The translations under genes were made by a program, and so were the position numbers. Source: CAWCDJ01 sp963778675 (GTDB lineage: Bacteria > Acidobacteriota > Terriglobia > Bryobacterales > Bryobacteraceae). Taken from it: DNA of 64,000 nucleotides. This document shows, piece by piece, positions 57,674-64,000 of the stretch. Numbering within the stretch: position 1 is the stretch's first letter; each line of letters starts with the position of its first letter. The notes under the pieces were generated by a model that saw only the letters and a list, made by a program, of their open reading frames with translations, searched no databases and was not told where the DNA came from. The stretch covers positions 248,001 through 312,000 of the forward strand of contig CAVZVI010000008.1 in NCBI GenBank assembly GCA_963778675.1, read 5' to 3'.

Positions 57674-58408
57674 CTACGCGCGCACGGCCACGAAGAACGT
57701 CCGCCCCTCGCCAAGCTGCCCGCCCATTCCGAGGTCGCCGGCGTCATAGCACAGGATCTCGCCGAACCCGGCACCCACGAGTGCCTTCTCAATCTCGGCC
57801 GCCGTGTAGCAGCGCTCTCGAACCACCGCGTCGGAGCGCCTCCACGAGCCCTCCACCAGCCGGAACATCGTGACGTCACACTTCGCGAGTCGATGGCGGA
57901 AATCGTAGCCGGAGCCGGTGATGGTGAGCACGTGGTCATCGCGGACCAGGGCGAACGACTCGCCCCAGTGTGTCTGGTAGGCCTCTTCGAGCAGCATGTC
58001 GAAGGCGAAGGGGCTGCCCGGCGTCATGGCCGCCGCGGCGTTGCGGAAAGCGGCTTCCAACTGGGGGAGTTCGAGGATATGGTTGAGGCTGTCGAAGGTA
58101 GAAACCGCAGCGTCGAACGGTCCGGGCAGACAGACCGCCGCGGCGTCACCCACCAGAAATTCGGCGGCGGGCGCATTTTCCCTGGCATAGCGAATCATGT
58201 CGCAGGAGAGGTCCACCCCGGTGACGCGGTAGCCCCGCGCGGCCAGCAGCCCAGCCAGGTGGCCAGTGCCGCAGCAGAGGTCCAGCACCCGTGCCGCGCC
58301 GGGTATGCGCTCGAGCCAGATGCGCTCCAGAATGGGGAACGCCAGGGTATGGAACTCCTCGTTCCAGTAGCGGTTGTAGAACCAGGCAAACTCGTCGTAC
58401 GCAGCCAT
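57674..58408 (-). CDS. SAM-dependent methyltransferase
   Basis: A 244-aa class I methyltransferase. The SAM site is ARVLDLCCGTGHLAGLLAARG, followed by VTGVDLSCDMIRYAREN, AVSTFDSLNHIL (motif II) and GSPFAFDML (motif III). Substrate unknown. The ATG at 58408 (AAYDEFAWFYNRYWN) is chosen; the frame is open upstream but runs into the divergent cyclophilin gene. The two divergent starts are under 40 bp apart, so their promoters must overlap or lie in coding sequence. Confidence 0.9.
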   Translation of the reverse strand: MAAYDEFAWFYNRYWNEEFHTLAFPILERIWLERIPGAARVLDLCCGTGHLAGLLAARGYRVTGVDLSCDMIRYARENAPAAEFLVGDAAAVCLPGPFDAAVSTFDSLNHILELPQLEAAFRNAAAAMTPGSPFAFDMLLEEAYQTHWGESFALVRDDHVLTITGSGYDFRHRLAKCDVTMFRLVEGSWRRSDAVVRERCYTAAEIEKALVGAGFGEILCYDAGDLGMGGQLGEGRTFFVAVRA

Positions 58409-58445
58409 TCTGGGAACCGATTCCAGCATGCCATACTGGAAATCG

Positions 58446-59102
58446 ATGGTGCGGAAAAAGCTTGCTATTTTTCTGACAGCGGCGGCATGTGCCGCGATGC
58501 TCGGATGCTCTTCGCCGGAGGCGTCGAAGAATCCGGAGCCCAAAAAGGAGGCGGCGAAGGAGGAGCCGGCGCCCGCCGTGTTCCAGGTCAACCTGGACAC
58601 TTCGAAGGGCCCGATCGTGATCGAGGTCCATCGCGACTGGGCGCCCCATGGAGCCGACCAGTTCTACTCGCTGGTGAAGACCGGGTACTACGACGGCGAT
58701 CGGTTTTTCCGCGTTCTGCCCCGATTCATCGTGCAGTTCGGCATCAACGGCGACCCCAGGACCAACCAGTTGTGGGCCAACGCCAACATCCCCGACGATC
58801 CGGTGCAGGAGCACAATGTCAGGGGCACGGTGACGTTTGCCAACGCCGGTCCGAACACCCGGTCGACGCAGCTCTTCATCAACATGAAAGACAACCGTTC
58901 GCTCGACGCGCAGGGATTCGCTCCGATCGGAAGGGTGACCTCGGGCATGAACGTGGTGGAGAGCCTCTATAGCGGCTACGGCGAGCTGGCGCCGCTGGGC
59001 GGCGAAGGCCCCGATTCCTCACAGATCATCGTGCAGGGGAACGACTATCTGGCAGGCCGCTTCCCGCGGCTGGACTACATCAAGAAGGCCACGATTCAGT
59101 AG
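58446..59102 (+). CDS. Cyclophilin-type peptidyl-prolyl isomerase lipoprotein
   Basis: A 218-aa exported foldase. The lipobox is AAMLGC (Cys21), then a charged linker (EPKKEAAKEEPAPAV) and a cyclophilin domain with DTSKGPIVIEVHRDWAP, FYSLVKTGYYDGDRFFRV, FIVQFGINGDP and GTVTFANAGPNTRSTQLFIN. It should help fold envelope proteins. ATG 58428, six codons upstream, is an alternative start. A strong terminator follows. Confidence 0.94.
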   Translation: MVRKKLAIFLTAAACAAMLGCSSPEASKNPEPKKEAAKEEPAPAVFQVNLDTSKGPIVIEVHRDWAPHGADQFYSLVKTGYYDGDRFFRVLPRFIVQFGINGDPRTNQLWANANIPDDPVQEHNVRGTVTFANAGPNTRSTQLFINMKDNRSLDAQGFAPIGRVTSGMNVVESLYSGYGELAPLGGEGPDSSQIIVQGNDYLAGRFPRLDYIKKATIQ

Positions 59103-59184
59103 AAAAAGTTTGGTATAGTAATGATTCCCCGATACGAAGGGGACCAGGAAGTTACCAATACAGGGTCAATTTCGAACGACGCGG

Positions 59185-59217
59185 CCCGGCGGGACCAAAG
59201 GTTCCGCCGGGTTTTTT
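59185..59217 (+). terminator. Intrinsic terminator of the cyclophilin gene
   Basis: CCCGGCGG (59185-59192) pairs with CCGCCGGG (59204-59211), extended by a G-U and an A-U pair around CCAAAG, followed by six T residues. It faces the convergent carB end. Confidence 0.9.
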
Positions 59218-59264
59218 CGTGCGTTCGAGACGACGGCGCGGGCAGGCGGAGAGGCCTACGCTAC

Positions 59265-62494
<3,230 letters not shown>

Positions 62495-62495
<1 letters not shown>

Positions 62496-63625
62496 TAGCG
62501 GCGATCCTCGGTCATGAGCTTCACGAAATCGTCGAACAGGTAGTGCGAATCGTGCGGGCCGGGCGCGGCCTCCGGATGGTACTGCACGCAGAAGACGGGA
62601 TGGTTGCGGTGGCGGAAGCCTTCGAGCGTCTGGTCGTTCAGGTTGACGTGGGTGATTTCGATCTCGTTGAGGTTGAGGGAATCGGGGTCCACCGCGAACC
62701 CGTGGTTGTGCGAGGTGATTTCCACGCGCCTGGTGAGCTCGTTGCGGACCGGGTGGTTGGCGCCGCGGTGCCCGAATTTCAGCTTGTATGTCTTGCCGCC
62801 CACCGCCAGCCCCAGCAACTGGTGACCCAGGCAGATCCCGAAGACCGGCTTCTTTCCGATGAGCTTCCGGATGTTTCCCACCTGGGGCTGGAGCGGCTCC
62901 GGATCGCCGGGGCCGTTCGAGAGGAAGACGCCGTCCGGGTTCAGCGCCAGCACGTCTTCGGCGGAAGTCAGCGCCGGCACCACCGTGACCCGGCATCCCG
63001 ACTGCACCAGGCGGCGCAGGATGTTGAGCTTGATTCCGAAGTCGTACGCCACCACGTGAAACTGGGGCTCGGGCGGCCGGGGGACGATTTCGGAGGGCGA
63101 GCACGGATCCACGGGTTTGGTCCACTCGTAGGGCGCCGCGGTCGACACCCGGCTGGCCAGGTCGAGTCCGGACATGGTGGGGATGGAGCGAGCTTTCTCG
63201 ATCAGCTTCGCGGGGTCATTTTCGATCGAGGAAAGCACCCCGCGCATCACGCCCTGCGTCCGCAGGTGGCGGACCAGCGCGCGCGTGTCCAGGTCGTCGA
63301 TCACCGGGATGCCCGCCTTCTTGAGAAAGCCGTCGGCCTCTTCGTCGGAACGCCAGTTGCTCGCGATCGCCGAAAACTCGCGGACTGCCAGCCCTTCGAT
63401 GTAGGGCCGCAGCGCTTCGTTATCTTCCGCGCTGGTGCCGTAGTTGCCGATCTGTGGGTTGGTGAGCACCACGATCTGGCCGGAATAGGATGGGTCGGTG
63501 AATACTTCCTGGTATCCGGTGAGCGCGGTGTTGAAGACGACCTCGCCGGACCGCTCTGTGGGCGCACCAAAACACCTGCCCTCGAAGACCTTGCCGTCTT
63601 CCAGGGCGAGGATCGCAGTATTCAA
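62495..63625 (-). CDS. carA: Carbamoyl-phosphate synthase small subunit
   Basis: A 376-aa glutaminase subunit. The CarA N-domain has LALEDGKVFEGRCFGA and VFNTALTGYQEVFTDPSY. The class I amidotransferase domain has GVFLSNGPGDPEPL, the nucleophile Cys265 in FGICLGHQLLGLA, and VQYHPEAAPGPHD with the His/Glu of the triad. It supplies ammonia to CarB. The start codon is TTG, with GGGAGGAAC about 12 bp upstream. Its TAA overlaps the carB ATG (TAATG), so the two are translationally coupled. Confidence 0.96.
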
Positions 63626-63660
63626 TTTAGGCTGTTCCTCCCAGGGAGTGGATAACCTTT

Positions 63661-63669
63661 ATTCTAGCA
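63661..63669 (-). promoter_or_regulatory. Extended -10 promoter of carAB (TGCTAGAAT)
   Basis: Minus-strand TG-C-TAGAAT ends 35 bp before the carA TTG. It has the same TGC-extended form as the box at 3461. Confidence 0.55.
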
Positions 63670-63729
63670 GGACCCGGGGCATCCTCACAGAGCCACATCA
63701 CCGTTGTGGAGCGGGTCGCCCCGGCTCCG

Positions 63730-63738
63730 TGATAAACT
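63730..63738 (+). promoter_or_regulatory. Possible extended -10 box TGATAAACT
   Basis: TG-A-TAAACT lies 19 bp before the DUF507 ATG, divergent from carA. Weak by itself. Confidence 0.35.
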
Positions 63739-63757
63739 ACCCTTTCGCCCTTACAGA

Positions 63758-64000
63758 ATGCTGCTTGCCAGAGAATTCGTAGCCTATCTTTCGCGCCAAC
63801 TCGTCAGAAGGCTGAGCCCAGGTGTCATTGAAACCACCACGCCCGATGTTGTTACCGAGCGCATCGCCGAGGTAATCACGGAAGAGCTGGCGGTGGAAGA
63901 TCGCCTGAACGACGAGGTGCGCGACCTGCTCAGCCAGTACAGCGAATACATGCGGCGGGAGGGCGTGAGCTATCAGGAGATGTTCCGGCGGATCAAGAAC
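63758..64000 (+). CDS. DUF507 family protein (3'-truncated)
   Basis: The first 81 codons of a protein running off the window. It starts MLLAREFVAYLSRQLVRRLS, then VTERIAEVITEELAVEDRLNDEV and ends at the edge in MFRRIKN. The all-helical pattern with paired charges matches DUF507, a small family of unknown function found in Acidobacteriota and Deltaproteobacteria-like groups. Divergent from carAB. Confidence 0.8.
   Translation, partial: MLLAREFVAYLSRQLVRRLSPGVIETTTPDVVTERIAEVITEELAVEDRLNDEVRDLLSQYSEYMRREGVSYQEMFRRIKN

Overview
This GC-rich 64-kb chromosomal window reads like a soil Acidobacteriota genome of the Solibacteres/Bryobacter type. The evidence is the gene mix: a fused response regulator/thioredoxin reductase, a DUF507 protein, FG-GAP and GH43/GH2/GH63 carbohydrate genes, many lipoproteins and two RND pumps. 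The taxon is inferred from gene content only. No tRNA, rRNA, CRISPR array or prophage was seen.

Layout. 1-2.1 kb: end of an osmoprotectant ABC operon (ATPase, permease, binding lipoprotein). 2.1-8.4 kb: MerR regulator, YtxH-like protein, a 51-codon gene followed by a perfect hairpin, OmpA lipoprotein, a lipoprotein made almost wholly of nine near-identical 19-residue repeats, an ExeA-like ATPase, infC and a ferredoxin. 8.4-17.2 kb: a minus-strand operon encoding response regulator, kinase, TolC, adaptor, RND pump and a frameshifted YVTN/YncE-like protein. Direct-repeat boxes spaced 11 bp apart lie upstream of both the regulator and tolC. 17.3-24.4 kb: GH63-type glucosidase and GH2 enzyme, separated by a roughly 2-kb island. 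The island holds a RAYT (REP transposase), a truncated RAYT tail, a HigBA-type toxin-antitoxin pair and G-rich arrays, and lies between two 23-bp direct repeats. 24.5-30.9 kb: TetR-controlled second RND operon with a perfect operator over its -10 box.

31-41 kb: a GH5-like enzyme; a paired cNMP-binding histidine kinase and response-regulator/thioredoxin-reductase fusion; a stress-type protein; then a CHASE3/GAF/PAS kinase, a CheY protein and a sigma-54 activator joined by overlapping genes. 41-46 kb: DUF202, pgl, HAD hydrolase and a GH43/FG-GAP/Gfo-Idh sugar operon. 46-53.4 kb: DUF3108 and beta-barrel envelope proteins, a TPR operon and the ergothioneine pair egtB-egtD. 53.4-64 kb: dprA, topA, hemerythrin, a methyltransferase, a lipoprotein cyclophilin, carB and carA (carB is interrupted by about ten small indels) and the start of a DUF507 gene.

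Start signals. Several promoters have an extended -10 of the TGnTAnaaT type, and a few genes (tetR, higB-like, hemerythrin, probably tolC) start so close to the -10 box that their transcripts should be leaderless or nearly so.
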